64,000 nucleotides of DNA from Rhizobium sp. FKY42 (lineage in GTDB: Bacteria > Pseudomonadota > Alphaproteobacteria > Rhizobiales > Rhizobiaceae): positions 57,841 to 121,840 of the forward strand of contig NZ_STGA01000016.1 of NCBI RefSeq assembly GCF_005222835.1, written 5' to 3'. The position numbers and the translations under genes are program-made. Positions 10,070 to 19,529 of the stretch are shown in pieces (the first letter of the stretch is position 1; each line of letters starts with the position of its first letter). A model generated the notes under the pieces. The model had not been told where the DNA came from and made no database searches. It saw only the letters and a program-made list of their open reading frames with translations.

Positions 10070-11994
10070 GCCTTTCCTCCCTTGGCTGCGTTGGCCTTGG
10101 CGCGCGCTCCATCCCAGATCGCGCACAGGCTCTTGTATCGGGCCACCATATCCTCCACGGCGGCCTCATCCGTGATCTGGCCACCCAGCCATTTGCGGGC
10201 AGCATCGCCGAAGATCGTGCGACCGACCGCGAAACCCTTCACCAGATCGAAGCCGGCGGCAAGGGCGAAACTTTCCTCAAGCTCAACCTGCGGCGCATCC
10301 AGTCCCAGAACGACGATGCCGCGCGTGTTACTGTCGTGGCGCTCGACCGCAGCGCAGGCATTGGCCCAGGCGGCATTCGTCTTCATCGGCTCCAGCTTCC
10401 ACCAGTCTGGATAGACGCCGATTTGATAGAAACGGTCGATGATCTTGGCCGTCGTTTCATCATCGACAGCACCGACCTTGGACGGAATAACCTCCAGCAG
10501 GAACTCCAGACGGTTGCGACGAGCCGCCTCGAAAAGGCGCTTCACCGTCTCCTCCTGTTTCTCCTTCACCTCGGCGGAATCGTCTGGATGGTAGAAGCAG
10601 AGAACCTTCACCACATGTTCGGCTGCCCATTCGCCAAGCCCGCCGCAATCGAGACCCAGTTCAGGCTCCAGCGTCAGCGGGCGCGAGCCCGGCCATTCGG
10701 CAGGGCGGCCGATCCAGAGCCCGGTTCCCGCAGCGGCGTACAAAGCTTCCTTGCCGAGGCGGCCATCGCAGAGGATGCCATATCCACCCTGCCCGCCCGC
10801 AACCGTCGTCGCTGCCTGAAGGCAGAGCTTCTTGAAGGCGCCGATGCGATCCGTGGCAACGCCCGCCTCTTCGGCCATGGCCTCCAGCTGCATGCGATGA
10901 TCAAAGGCGAAAACGCGCATGGTCGACCAGTCGCCCTTGCGGTTGGTGGACCAGTGAACCTGTTCAAGGGCTGCATCCTTGCGCAGCGCCTTGTTTTTGA
11001 TGCCCGTCGCAAAGAAATATTGCAGCTCTTCCCAGCTTGGGTAAGCGGGCGTGCAGCCGTGGCGCGACACCGCGAAAGCACCGCAGGCATTGGCGTATTT
11101 CAGCGCCGTCGGCCAATCCTCGCCCGTCAGCCAGCCCTTCAGCAACCCTGCCATAAAACCATCGCCAGCGCCCAGCACGTTGAAGACTTCGATCGGGAAG
11201 CCGGGGCCGGTCTGGCCCTTATCGAGACTGTCCGGAATTTCGCCTTCGAAAACCGCCGCGCCCATTGGGCCGCGCTTGCACACAAGTGCTGCCTTGGACA
11301 CCTTGCGCACAGCGCGCAGCGCTTCCAGCGTATCGGTGGAGCCGCCAGCAATATGGAACTCTTCTTCCGTCCCGACGATCAGGTCAAAAAGATGCAGCGT
11401 GCTTTGCAGCTTGGCCGTGACCTTGGCCGATTCCACGAAACGGCTTTCACCATCGCCATGACCGGCGACGCCCCAGAGATTGGGGCGGTAATCGATATCA
11501 AGCGCCGTCTGCGCGCCATTCTCCCGCGCCAGCTTCAGCGCCTTCATCACCGCCGCTTCGGTACGGGTATGTGAAAGATGGGTTCCCGTAACGGTGACGC
11601 AGCGGGATTCCGCGATGAAGGCCGGATCAATATCATCTTCGCACAGCGCCATATCGGCGCAGTTTTCGCGGTAGAAGATCAGCGGAAACTGGTTCTCGTC
11701 GCGAATGCCAAGCAGCACCAGCGCCGTGAGGCGTTCCGGGTCGGTCACAACGCCGCGCACATCCACACCCTCGCGCACCAGCTGCTCGCGAATGAAGCGA
11801 CCCATATGCTCATTGCCGACACGGGTGATCAACGCACTCTTCAGGCCAAGCCGCGCTGCTCCGGCTGCGATATTGGTCGGCGAGCCGCCGATATATTTGT
11901 TGAAGGAGGACATATCCTCCAGACGGCCACCCACCTGGGCGCCATAAAGGTCTACGGACGAGCGTCCGATCGTGATCACGTCGAGTGGCTTCAA
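10066..11994 (-). CDS. iolC: 5-dehydro-2-deoxygluconokinase fused to a DUF2090 (aldolase-like) domain
   Basis: A 642-residue fusion, first gene of the inositol operon. The N-terminal third to half is a PfkB-type sugar kinase (DVITIGRSSVDLYG, NKYIGGSPTNIAAGAARLG, and the C-terminal catalytic NVLGAGDGFMAGLL). The remainder, from about residue 335, is the DUF2090 domain found fused to IolC in proteobacteria, which may supply the aldolase step normally done by IolJ; that role is not shown here. The ATG at 11994 is preceded by an AGGGAGGG ribosome site. Confidence 0.93.
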   Translation of the reverse strand: MKPLDVITIGRSSVDLYGAQVGGRLEDMSSFNKYIGGSPTNIAAGAARLGLKSALITRVGNEHMGRFIREQLVREGVDVRGVVTDPERLTALVLLGIRDENQFPLIFYRENCADMALCEDDIDPAFIAESRCVTVTGTHLSHTRTEAAVMKALKLARENGAQTALDIDYRPNLWGVAGHGDGESRFVESAKVTAKLQSTLHLFDLIVGTEEEFHIAGGSTDTLEALRAVRKVSKAALVCKRGPMGAAVFEGEIPDSLDKGQTGPGFPIEVFNVLGAGDGFMAGLLKGWLTGEDWPTALKYANACGAFAVSRHGCTPAYPSWEELQYFFATGIKNKALRKDAALEQVHWSTNRKGDWSTMRVFAFDHRMQLEAMAEEAGVATDRIGAFKKLCLQAATTVAGGQGGYGILCDGRLGKEALYAAAGTGLWIGRPAEWPGSRPLTLEPELGLDCGGLGEWAAEHVVKVLCFYHPDDSAEVKEKQEETVKRLFEAARRNRLEFLLEVIPSKVGAVDDETTAKIIDRFYQIGVYPDWWKLEPMKTNAAWANACAAVERHDSNTRGIVVLGLDAPQVELEESFALAAGFDLVKGFAVGRTIFGDAARKWLGGQITDEAAVEDMVARYKSLCAIWDGARAKANAAKGGKA

Positions 11995-12114
11995 GAGGCC
12001 CTCCCTTTGGCCGCTGATGGCGAATTGCGCTTTGGGTCAGCGCGACGGCACCTCCCGTGCCGATCAATTATTTTGGACTATAAATTCTATTTTCCGCGTT
12101 TTCAACACGAATAT
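11995..12114 (-). promoter_or_regulatory. Promoter region of the iolCDE operon
   Basis: A 120-bp gap between iolR (stop) and iolC (start). On the minus strand it contains an AT-rich stretch around 12065-12100. A possible degenerate IolR half-site (GGAA followed after 6 nt by ATTT) lies at about 12081-12094; it is much weaker than the sites at idhA. No exact -35/-10 pair is claimed. Confidence 0.35.
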
Positions 12115-12930
12115 TCAGTTCTTGCGTTTCGCGCCCACCGCCGCAGAAAGGGCAATGGCAACGCAGAGCGTGGCCGAAAGCGAACGGAAAGCGCCAAAGT
12201 CCACTTCAGAGACCATGAGAATGGTGGCACCCATCTTGCGAAGTGGATTGACGGCGGTATCCGTCAACGCCACGACCGGTACGCCACGGGCGCGAACAGT
12301 CTCCACCAGTTCCAGCGTTTCCGCCGAATAGGGCGAGAAGGTGATGGCCAGAAGCGCATCGCCCGGACGGATAGCAGCGGAACTATCCAGCCTTCCGGCA
12401 ACACTGTGCAGCATGGCAGGCACCTGCATTTTTTCCAGCGCATAGGCAATGTAGCTTGCCACCGGAAAGGAGCGGCGTAGGCCGATGATATGAACCAGAT
12501 TGGCAGAGGCCAGAACTTCAACCGCCTCCTCAAGTGCCTGTGGATCAACGGATTTTAGAAGGTTCTCAAGCGAAGATCGGCCCGCCTCGACAAATTCCGC
12601 CAGAAGCCGCGGGCCGCTATGCTCTCCCATGTCGCGCAGGTGGTCGAGACGGGTGGAATAATCCGGCCAGCCGCCCACATAGCTTTCGCGAAACAGACGC
12701 TGCATTTCCGAATAGCCGGAAAAGCCCATGATCTGACAGAAGCGCATGAAGGCGGATGGCTGCACGCCTGCGGCTTCCGCCATTTCAGCGACAGTCGAAA
12801 CAGCAATGCGATCTGTATTGGCCGCCACATAATCCGCGCATTGCTTCAGTCGCTTGGGGAGAGAGGCGGAGACTTCGAGCAGTTTTTCCTCGAATTCAGC
12901 CACGCTTGCCGGTGCGCCACCCTCCGCCAT
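12115..12930 (-). CDS. iolR: RpiR-family regulator of inositol catabolism
   Basis: A 271-residue RpiR-type regulator. The N-terminal HTH lies at about 15-90 (RLKQCADYVAANTDRIAVSTVAEMAEAAGVQPSAFMRFCQIMGF, read in parts). A C-terminal SIS sugar-phosphate-binding domain (about 120-265) contains NLVHIIGLRRSFPVASYIAYALEK and AITFSPYSAETLELVE. It lies between the iol operon and divergent idhA. Rhizobial IolR represses inositol genes through GGAA-N6-TTCC sites, and such sites stand in front of idhA here. AAGGA lies before the ATG. Confidence 0.9.
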   Translation of the reverse strand: MAEGGAPASVAEFEEKLLEVSASLPKRLKQCADYVAANTDRIAVSTVAEMAEAAGVQPSAFMRFCQIMGFSGYSEMQRLFRESYVGGWPDYSTRLDHLRDMGEHSGPRLLAEFVEAGRSSLENLLKSVDPQALEEAVEVLASANLVHIIGLRRSFPVASYIAYALEKMQVPAMLHSVAGRLDSSAAIRPGDALLAITFSPYSAETLELVETVRARGVPVVALTDTAVNPLRKMGATILMVSEVDFGAFRSLSATLCVAIALSAAVGAKRKN

Positions 12931-12983
12931 TCAATCGTCCTTTTTATCAGCTTGACATAAATATGGCTACACTCTAGCAAAAT

Positions 12984-12997
12984 GGAATAGATATTCC
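12984..12997. promoter_or_regulatory. IolR-type operator 1 upstream of idhA
   Basis: GGAATAGATATTCC matches exactly the GGAA-N6-TTCC palindrome reported for the rhizobial RpiR-type regulator IolR. It lies in the iolR-idhA divergent region, 61 bp before the idhA ATG. Confidence 0.7.
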
Positions 12998-13008
12998 AAA
13001 CTCGATTT

Positions 13009-13022
13009 GGAACAAAAATTCT
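13009..13022. promoter_or_regulatory. IolR-type operator 2 upstream of idhA
   Basis: GGAACAAAAATTCT is a near match (last base T instead of C) to GGAA-N6-TTCC. Its start is 25 bp from the start of operator 1, roughly two and a half helix turns, so cooperative binding is plausible. Confidence 0.5.
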
Positions 13023-13057
13023 GAAATTCTGATCGATCCCGAAGTGGAGGAGAACCC

Positions 13058-14047
13058 ATGGTGACGAGATTGGCCCTGCTGGGTGCAGGACGTATCGGCA
13101 AGGTGCATGCAAAGGCAATTGCTTCTGACCCGCGCGCGAAACTGGTGGCCGTAGTGGATGCCATGGAAGCGGCTGCGAAAGCCATTGCCGATGAGGCAGG
13201 TGCAGAAGTCAGCACCATTGATGCCGTTCTGGCCAACAAGGATGTGGACGCGGTCATCATCTGCACACCCACCAACACGCATGCGGATCTGATCGAAAAA
13301 TTCGCCCGTGCTGGCAAGGCGATCTTCTGCGAAAAGCCGATCGATCTGGACGTCGCACGCGCCCAGGCCTGCATCGACGTGGTGAAGGAAACCGGTGCCA
13401 AGGTCATGCTTGGCTTCAACCGCCGTTTCGACCCACATTTCCAGGCCGTGCGCAAGGAGATCGACAAGGGCACCATCGGCAAGGTGGAGATGGTGACGAT
13501 CACCAGCCGCGATCCGGGTGCGCCGCCGGTGGAATATATCAAGGTGTCCGGCGGCATCTTCCGCGACATGACAATCCACGATCTGGACATGGCGCGGTTC
13601 CTGCTGGGTGAAGAGATCAAGTCCGTCTTCGCAACAGGTGCCGTACTGGTCGATCCGAAGATCGGAGAAGCGGGCGATTATGATAGCGCCAGCCTGATCC
13701 TGACCACGGCCAGCGGCCGTCAGGCTGTGATCTCCAACTCCCGCCGCGCAACTTACGGCTACGACCAGCGCATCGAAGTACATGGCGCACTGGGTTCGGT
13801 TGCCGCTGAAAACCAGCGCCCGGTCTCCATCGAAGTGGCCAACAAGGACGGCTATACGCGTCCGCCGCTGCATGACTTCTTCATGACGCGCTATACGGAA
13901 GCCTATGCGGCTGAAATCAAGGCCTTCATCGATACGGTTGAGAACGGAGCTGCCGCCTCGCCGTCCGCAGAAGATGGCCTGATTGCCCTGAAGCTCGCCG
14001 ATGCGGCACTGAAATCCGCCAAGACAGGCGCAGCCGTTTCGCTCTGA
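13058..14047 (+). CDS. idhA: myo-Inositol 2-dehydrogenase
   Basis: A 329-residue GFO/IDH/MocA-family NAD oxidoreductase that oxidises myo-inositol to scyllo-inosose, the first step of the pathway. An N-terminal Rossmann motif (GAGRIGKVHAKAI) is followed by the catalytic-lysine motif EKPIDLD, then GFNRRFDPHF, then GGIFRDMTIHDLDMARFL with the conserved Asp-His pair. GGAGGAGAA stands just before the ATG. It is divergent from iolR behind two IolR-type operators and followed by a terminator hairpin. Confidence 0.93.
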   Translation: MVTRLALLGAGRIGKVHAKAIASDPRAKLVAVVDAMEAAAKAIADEAGAEVSTIDAVLANKDVDAVIICTPTNTHADLIEKFARAGKAIFCEKPIDLDVARAQACIDVVKETGAKVMLGFNRRFDPHFQAVRKEIDKGTIGKVEMVTITSRDPGAPPVEYIKVSGGIFRDMTIHDLDMARFLLGEEIKSVFATGAVLVDPKIGEAGDYDSASLILTTASGRQAVISNSRRATYGYDQRIEVHGALGSVAAENQRPVSIEVANKDGYTRPPLHDFFMTRYTEAYAAEIKAFIDTVENGAAASPSAEDGLIALKLADAALKSAKTGAAVSL

Positions 14048-14068
14048 GCGAAGTCAGCAAACGATAAA

Positions 14069-14096
14069 GGGCCGCCTAACCCGCGGCCCTTGTTTT
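14069..14096 (+). terminator. Rho-independent terminator after idhA
   Basis: GGGCCGC (14069-14075) pairs with GCGGCCC (14083-14089) around a 7-nt loop, followed by TTGTTTT. It lies between the convergent idhA and rhaK genes and overlaps the rhaK stop codon, so it may serve both directions. Confidence 0.75.
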
Positions 14097-15458
14097 AGCT
14101 TCCCATTCCGCCGCATAGGCTTGAACCGCCGCCGGATCGAGTCGGCTGACAATCTCCTTCGACTGCGCCGAAAGCTTGACGCCGGCCAGAAGCCCCGCAC
14201 CTTGGCTGGTACCGGTGGAACCGGAAACGGCAATCACTTGACGGCCCAGCAGCGCCTGCAAGGGTTCCAGATAGGCGGGATTGGCGGCAAAAGGCCCCTC
14301 TACCAGAACCGGACCCTTTGCGCCGATCAGGGTGAGGCATGTCTCGGTCATCAGCGCCAGATAGAGGCAGCACGCCGCCCATTTTTCCGGGGTCGATGCG
14401 CCCTCTGCGTTCAGCCATCGGCTTTGCTGGCCGGGATAGGGACCGGAACCGGAGGTGACGTTTGGCGTGAGCAGGACGCGTTTCTCCAAGGCTTGAGGCA
14501 TGGCGGCAAGGGCTGCATCCACATCAAGAGGCCCGAGCACCGCGGTCAGCAGTTCGAACTCACGCCCACCCATGAACCGCGAAGATGGCACGGCCCGGCC
14601 ATAGGCATCCACATTGGCAAGCGCATCACGCGCCGGATCGAGATGTTCCAGATCGCCGCCGACGGCAAAGTTGATGACCCATGTTCCCGTGGAAACGACG
14701 GCGAACGGTGGTTCGTGGCCCACCAGATGTGGCAGCAGCGAAGCGTTGGAATCATGAATGCCGCAATAGACCGGCACCGGCTTTTGAAGCCCGAGTTCTG
14801 CGGCAAGCGCTGACTTCACATCACCCAGCACATCGAAGGCGGAGCGAACAGTCGCCATCATGTCGCGAATGCCAAGTGTGTCCACCAGCGACGAGAATGT
14901 GCCCTTTCCCGGCTGCCAAAGATCCGTATGACAGCCAAGGGAGGTCGCCTCGTTCGCGGCAATGCCGGTCAGGCGAAAGGCCCAGTATTGCGGATAGGTG
15001 AGGATGGTTCGCACGCGCGCAAATTCTTTCGGAAAGGACACCTTCTGAAAGTGGATCTGTGCGCCGAGGTTCAACCCCATAGCCAGGGCGGGCGAAAAAG
15101 TTTCCGAAAATGGCGGACGAAGTGGCGCATAGGTGGCGCGGATCTCTTCCGGATACTCATATTCATAATCCAGCGCCGGCAGAGCCAGATCACCGGCCTC
15201 ATCCAGCAGAACGCCAGACGCACCATGCGTGGTGATGGATATCGCATCGAAGCCGCAGCCAGAGTTCAGCTCTCGCAGCGCGTCGCAGAAGAAGCGCCAA
15301 AGACCCTCAATATCGTAGTGCGGATAGGGATCACCTGGGATCACCTGGTTCGGGCGACGGCGCACATCCAGTTCTTCGCCGGTCGCGCAATCCAGCACCA
15401 GAACCTTGGCATTGGTTTTGCCGATATCCAGAACGGCAATGCGACGGGTTTCAGTCAT
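14076..15458 (-). CDS. rhaK: L-Rhamnulose kinase, FGGY family
   Basis: A 460-residue FGGY carbohydrate kinase. N-terminal [17 protein letters not shown] is the first phosphate loop; [12 protein letters not shown] and [11 protein letters not shown] follow; the C-terminal [16 protein letters not shown] and [14 protein letters not shown] regions complete the ATP site. In Rhizobium leguminosarum rhaK is the last gene of rhaRSTPQUK, and the order is the same here. There, the kinase is needed for transport through the RhaSTPQ ABC transporter as well as for phosphorylation. It overlaps rhaU by 4 nt. Confidence 0.92.
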   Translation of the reverse strand: MTETRRIAVLDIGKTNAKVLVLDCATGEELDVRRRPNQVIPGDPYPHYDIEGLWRFFCDALRELNSGCGFDAISITTHGASGVLLDEAGDLALPALDYEYEYPEEIRATYAPLRPPFSETFSPALAMGLNLGAQIHFQKVSFPKEFARVRTILTYPQYWAFRLTGIAANEATSLGCHTDLWQPGKGTFSSLVDTLGIRDMMATVRSAFDVLGDVKSALAAELGLQKPVPVYCGIHDSNASLLPHLVGHEPPFAVVSTGTWVINFAVGGDLEHLDPARDALANVDAYGRAVPSSRFMGGREFELLTAVLGPLDVDAALAAMPQALEKRVLLTPNVTSGSGPYPGQQSRWLNAEGASTPEKWAACCLYLALMTETCLTLIGAKGPVLVEGPFAANPAYLEPLQALLGRQVIAVSGSTGTSQGAGLLAGVKLSAQSKEIVSRLDPAAVQAYAAEWEAKTRAAG

Positions 15459-15775
15459 GGCATGTAGAAGACTGGGACGAGGTCGATGGCGACGGGAGAA
15501 TTATCGGGATTCGACTCCATGATATCGGTCATATGCGCCCACCAACGCTTCATGACCGGATGCTCTGGCAGGCTGGCCATGCCATGATCTTTCGGTCGCG
15601 TCAGCACGCCAAACAGGATGTTCGTTTCGGGATCGAGGTGGATGGAATAGTCGCTGACGCCAGCCTGATGCAGCAGTTCCAACAGTTCCGGCCAGATCTC
15701 ATCATGGCGCTTCTTGTACTCGGCCTGCATGCCGGGGTGCAGCTTCATCTTGAAGGCGTGTTTTTCGAGCGTCAT
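15455..15775 (-). CDS. rhaU: L-Rhamnose mutarotase
   Basis: A 106-residue RhaM/RhaU-family protein that interconverts L-rhamnose anomers. Family features: an early [23 protein letters not shown] with the catalytic His, [15 protein letters not shown], and the C-terminal [20 protein letters not shown]. Size is normal. It overlaps both rhaQ and rhaK by 4 nt, so all three are tightly coupled. Confidence 0.93.
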   Translation of the reverse strand: MTLEKHAFKMKLHPGMQAEYKKRHDEIWPELLELLHQAGVSDYSIHLDPETNILFGVLTRPKDHGMASLPEHPVMKRWWAHMTDIMESNPDNSPVAIDLVPVFYMP

Positions 15776-16782
15776 GATTTAGATGCCTGTTTGATGCGGC
15801 GCGCCAGAATGGGCAGCGCGATGGTGACGATGAGAAGAAGGCCAACGAAGATCGACATCACAATGCCGGGCACATTCAACAGACCGAGCCCAAAGGTGAC
15901 GAGACCCATGACAAAGGCAGCGATGACAACGCCCGCAATGGTGCCCGCGCCGCCGAGAATGGAAACGCCACCGAGCACCACCATGGTGACCACTTCCAGC
16001 TCCCAGCCTTGCGCAATGGAAGGCCGCGTCGACCCAAGCCGCGAGGTGAGGCAGACGGCAGCGATACCGCTCATCAGACCGGTCAGCAGGAACAGGATGA
16101 ACTTTACCCGCTCCACCGGCACACCGGAAAAGCGTGCTGCAAAATCATTATTGCCGATCACATAGACCTGACGGCCGAAATTGGTGGCGTGCAGCAGTAC
16201 CGCGAAGATGGCGGCACAGAGCAAGAACAGGCCGAACTCGAAAGAAAAGACCCAGAAAAGATAGCCCTGGCCGAAATAGGCAAAACTTTCCGGGTAAGAA
16301 CCATAGGCCTTGTCGCCCAGCACCAGATAGGAAATGCCACGAAACAGGCTCATCGTGCCGATGGTGACGACGATGGACGGCAGCTTCAGCACGGAAACCA
16401 GCGTGCCGTTGAAGGCACCGCAGGCGAGCCCAACACCGATGCCGATCGCCACCAATCCGGGTGTATCGACACCGGCTTGAGCCGCCGCGCCCATCGCCGT
16501 CGAGGCGAGCGCGATGATGGCTGCGACCGACAGATCGATCTCACCGGCAATGATCAACAGCGCCATGGCGAAGGCAATCATTGCCTTTTCGGTGAAGTTG
16601 AAGGTGGCGTCCGACAGGTTCCACGCGTCCAGGAAGTAAGGCGAAGCCAAAGAATTGGCGATGAAGATCAGCACCGCAACGCCAAACAGCAGCACTTCCC
16701 AGCTGGAGAAAATGCGACTGACGGGGGTGCCCAGACGATCCGGTATTACCCGGCGGGTCGCGTTTGTGTTGACGTCGCTCAT
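15772..16782 (-). CDS. rhaQ: L-Rhamnose ABC transporter permease
   Basis: A 336-residue inner-membrane permease of the ribose/rhamnose (RbsC) family. It has about 8-10 hydrophobic helices, the periplasmic [19 protein letters not shown] segment, and the cytoplasmic [32 protein letters not shown] coupling region (read in parts) that contacts the ATPase. It pairs with RhaP; the ATG overlaps the rhaP stop by 4 nt. Confidence 0.92.
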   Translation of the reverse strand: MSDVNTNATRRVIPDRLGTPVSRIFSSWEVLLFGVAVLIFIANSLASPYFLDAWNLSDATFNFTEKAMIAFAMALLIIAGEIDLSVAAIIALASTAMGAAAQAGVDTPGLVAIGIGVGLACGAFNGTLVSVLKLPSIVVTIGTMSLFRGISYLVLGDKAYGSYPESFAYFGQGYLFWVFSFEFGLFLLCAAIFAVLLHATNFGRQVYVIGNNDFAARFSGVPVERVKFILFLLTGLMSGIAAVCLTSRLGSTRPSIAQGWELEVVTMVVLGGVSILGGAGTIAGVVIAAFVMGLVTFGLGLLNVPGIVMSIFVGLLLIVTIALPILARRIKQASKS

Positions 16783-17768
16783 GCTGTCACCTCGGTCGCT
16801 GCACGGTCGCGCAGGATGATACGGCCCTTCTTCGCTTCAGCCCGAGCATTGAAGACGACGGCGAGAATGATGACCACGCCGGAAATCGCCATCTGCGCGA
16901 AGGGCGAAATGCCAATGACCGGCAGCGCGTTCTTGATGACACCCAAGAAAAGCGAGCCGAGCACGGCACCGGCCACGGAGCCGATACCGCCTGCAATCGA
17001 GATGCCGCCAATCACGCAGGCCGCGACACTATCAAGCTCAAAGCCAGCGGCGATGTCCACATAGGCTACCGCATAGCGCGAGACCCAGAGATAGCTGCAG
17101 AGTCCCGCCATGGCGCCCGACAGCACGAAGGCGAAGAAGCGCGTGCGGCCGATATCGATGCCCGCATAGACAGCTGCCGTTGGGTTACCGCCGGAAGCAT
17201 AAGCCGATCGACCGAAGGGCGTACGCGTCAGCAGAAAGCCCATGCCCAGCACGACAGCAATCGCCACCCAGGAGAGGATGGGCAGGCCGAGAAACACCGT
17301 GCGCGGCACGTTGAGGAAGGTCGGCGTCATCTGATGCGCATTCACCCATCCGCCACCGGACAAGACAAACGCCATGCCGCGATAGATGGTGAGCGTACCG
17401 AGCGTCACGACAATCGGCGGGATCTGCAGGATCCAGACGAGGAAACCGTTGATCGCGCCGAGAGCGGCCCCGATTCCAAGCGCCATGAGGATAAGCAGCA
17501 CAAGCGGCAAATCCGGAAAGGCAGCATTGGTCATGGCAACGGCCATGCCGGTGAAGGCAAGATTGGCCGCGACCGACAGATCGATGGATTTCGTCAGGAT
17601 CACCGTCATCTGCGCAAGCGCCAGAATGATCAGGATCGACGTATCGTTGAAGATATTCACCAGATTGCCGGGTTCGGCAAAGCCTTCAGCGCGGGTCGCA
17701 AAGCCCGCGATCATCAGCGCAATGATGCCGGACAGCAGCAGTTCGCGGCTTTTGAGAAGTTTCGTCAT
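16779..17768 (-). CDS. rhaP: L-Rhamnose ABC transporter permease
   Basis: About 329 residues with multiple hydrophobic helices, same family as RhaQ (VILTKSIDLSVAANLAFTGM near the N-terminus; AAGFELDSVAACVIGGISIAGG coupling loop). I prefer the ATG at 17768 (MTKLLKSRELL); an in-frame GTG at 17777 adds three residues and directly abuts the rhaT stop. It forms the membrane channel with RhaQ, energised by RhaT and fed by RhaS. Confidence 0.91.
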   Translation of the reverse strand: MTKLLKSRELLLSGIIALMIAGFATRAEGFAEPGNLVNIFNDTSILIILALAQMTVILTKSIDLSVAANLAFTGMAVAMTNAAFPDLPLVLLILMALGIGAALGAINGFLVWILQIPPIVVTLGTLTIYRGMAFVLSGGGWVNAHQMTPTFLNVPRTVFLGLPILSWVAIAVVLGMGFLLTRTPFGRSAYASGGNPTAAVYAGIDIGRTRFFAFVLSGAMAGLCSYLWVSRYAVAYVDIAAGFELDSVAACVIGGISIAGGIGSVAGAVLGSLFLGVIKNALPVIGISPFAQMAISGVVIILAVVFNARAEAKKGRIILRDRAATEVTA

Positions 17769-17777
17769 GAAGCGCAC

Positions 17778-19322
17778 TCACGCATTGCCGGTCGCGGCAC
17801 GCACCAGCGTCTCCGCCGTGGCCTCCGACCGGTCATAGAAGCCCGCCATCAGCCCCTCGCGCATCACCATGATCCGATCCGACATGCCGAGAACTTCCGG
17901 CAGTTCGGACGAGACCATGATGATGGACAGGCCTTGGGAGGCAAGTTCGGAAATGAAGCCATGCACCGCGGCCTTGGAGCCGATATCGATGCCCTTTGTC
18001 GGCTCATCGAGAATGATCACCTTCGGCTGGGTGGCAAGCCATTTGCCGATGACGACCTTCTGCTGGTTCCCGCCGGACAGCGTGCCGACCGGCACCGAGA
18101 GAGCCGCGGCCCGCAGATCCAGCCGCTCCGCATATTGCCGCGCCAGCGCCAACTCGTTGGCAGCCTTCAGGAAACCGGAGCGCGAGGTTTTGGCAAGTGA
18201 TGGCAGCGTCATGTTCTGATAGATCGGCATAGGCAGCGCCAGACCGTGGCGCCCGCGTTCTTCCGGCACATAGACAATGCCCGCCGCAATCGCATCCTGA
18301 GCGGAGCGGATCTCGACCGGCTGACCTTCGAGGGTCAGGCGACCGGCCGAGGGCCGTGTGATGCCGAACAGCGATTGGCAAAGCTCGGAACGACCGGCAC
18401 CGATGAGGCCGTAGACGCCGAGAATTTCGCCGCGCTTCAATTCAAAGGAGATATCGCGAAACTCCGTCGGGTGGCTGTAGCCTTGAACGGAGAGAACGAC
18501 AGGACCGATCTCAGCTTCCACCTTGGGGAAGACGTCATGCACGTCGCGGCCAACCATAAGGCGCACGATTTCGCCTTGAGGCGTTTCCTTCAAACGGCCA
18601 TGGCCAACCGCCTTGCCATCGCGGAAGACCGCAAAATTTTCGGCAATTTCATAAAGCTCATCAAACTTGTGGCTGATGAACAGGATTGCTTTGCCCTGCC
18701 GCTTCAACCCTTCCACGATACGGAAGAGATCGTCGATCTCCTTGCGTGACAAGGCCGCCGTTGGCTCGTCCATGATGACGATGCGTGCTTCGACGGAGAG
18801 CGCACGGGCAATCGCCACCAGATGCCGCTGGGCAATGGAGAGATCCTTCAGACGGATGGTCGGGTCAATATCGCTTTCCAGCTGCTGCAACAGTTCCCGC
18901 GAACGGGCATTGATGGTGCGCCAGTCGATGGTGCGAAACCGTGTGCGTGGCGCGTGACCGAGGAAGATGTTTTCGCCAACCGTCAGTTCGTCAAAGAGCA
19001 CGGTTTCCTGATGGATTGCCGTAACGCCCGCATCGATGGCGGCTTGAGCACTGGCAAATTGCACCGGCTTTCCATCAAGCAGAATTTCGCCTTCGGTCGG
19101 GCGGTAAATGCCCGTCAGGATTTTCACGAGCGTGGATTTGCCCGCGCCATTTTCGCCGATCAACGCCGTCACCTGCCCCGGATAGAGGCTGATGGATACC
19201 TGATCCAGCGCCTTCACGCCCGGAAAGATCTGGCTGATGCCGCGCATTTCCAAAATGGGCGCCAGGTTCGGCGTTTGGTTTGCCAGCGGCGTGTTCAGGG
19301 TCATGGGGGCAACAGCATTCAT
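17778..19322 (-). CDS. rhaT: L-Rhamnose ABC transporter ATP-binding protein
   Basis: A 514-residue double ABC ATPase of the monosaccharide (MglA/RbsA) type. The first cassette has Walker [15 protein letters not shown] and Walker B IVIMDEPTAAL. The second has GLIGAGRSELCQSLF as a degenerate Walker A, the signature [16 protein letters not shown] and VIILDEPTKGID. A degenerate second site is normal for this family. The start at 19322 has GAGGTGA 8 nt upstream; the ATG at 19349 has none. It follows rhaS after a 207-bp gap that holds a large palindromic element. Confidence 0.92.
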   Translation of the reverse strand: MNAVAPMTLNTPLANQTPNLAPILEMRGISQIFPGVKALDQVSISLYPGQVTALIGENGAGKSTLVKILTGIYRPTEGEILLDGKPVQFASAQAAIDAGVTAIHQETVLFDELTVGENIFLGHAPRTRFRTIDWRTINARSRELLQQLESDIDPTIRLKDLSIAQRHLVAIARALSVEARIVIMDEPTAALSRKEIDDLFRIVEGLKRQGKAILFISHKFDELYEIAENFAVFRDGKAVGHGRLKETPQGEIVRLMVGRDVHDVFPKVEAEIGPVVLSVQGYSHPTEFRDISFELKRGEILGVYGLIGAGRSELCQSLFGITRPSAGRLTLEGQPVEIRSAQDAIAAGIVYVPEERGRHGLALPMPIYQNMTLPSLAKTSRSGFLKAANELALARQYAERLDLRAAALSVPVGTLSGGNQQKVVIGKWLATQPKVIILDEPTKGIDIGSKAAVHGFISELASQGLSIIMVSSELPEVLGMSDRIMVMREGLMAGFYDRSEATAETLVRAATGNA

Positions 19323-19398
19323 TGTTGATTTCACCTCAGGCCCCTCCACTGTTTCGAGATTGCGAACCTGCCTTCGGTGAAGGCGAGGAGGGTGCGGT

Positions 19399-19523
19399 GC
19401 GGAAGCCGTAATGGTTGAGCGAAAATCGTGAACTTCGAGGACCGGAGCGGAGCGTACTTAGACGTACGTGAGCACCGGAAGCGCAGAAGAGCGCGATTTG
19501 CAGCCAGCCAGTACGGCTTCCGC
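19399..19523. repeat. Large palindromic intergenic element between rhaS and rhaT
   Basis: GCGGAAGCCGTA (19399-19410) and TACGGCTTCCGC (19512-19523) are perfect inverted arms. The next about 20 bp on each side also pair imperfectly (AATGGTTG...AAAATCG against CGATTT...CAGCCAG). The centre holds CCGGAGCGGAGCGTAC and GTACGTGAGCACCGG, a second inverted pair. The whole can fold into one long hairpin ending 6 bp from the rhaS stop. It resembles the palindromic intergenic mosaic elements of Rhizobiaceae, but I cannot confirm the family. It may stabilise rhaS mRNA relative to the genes below it. Confidence 0.6.
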
Positions 19524-19529
19524 CGTCAA

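Noticed and set aside
9871..11574. A 567-residue plus-strand open frame opposite iolD/iolC
   Set aside because: Shadow of well-conserved iol genes; no protein features.
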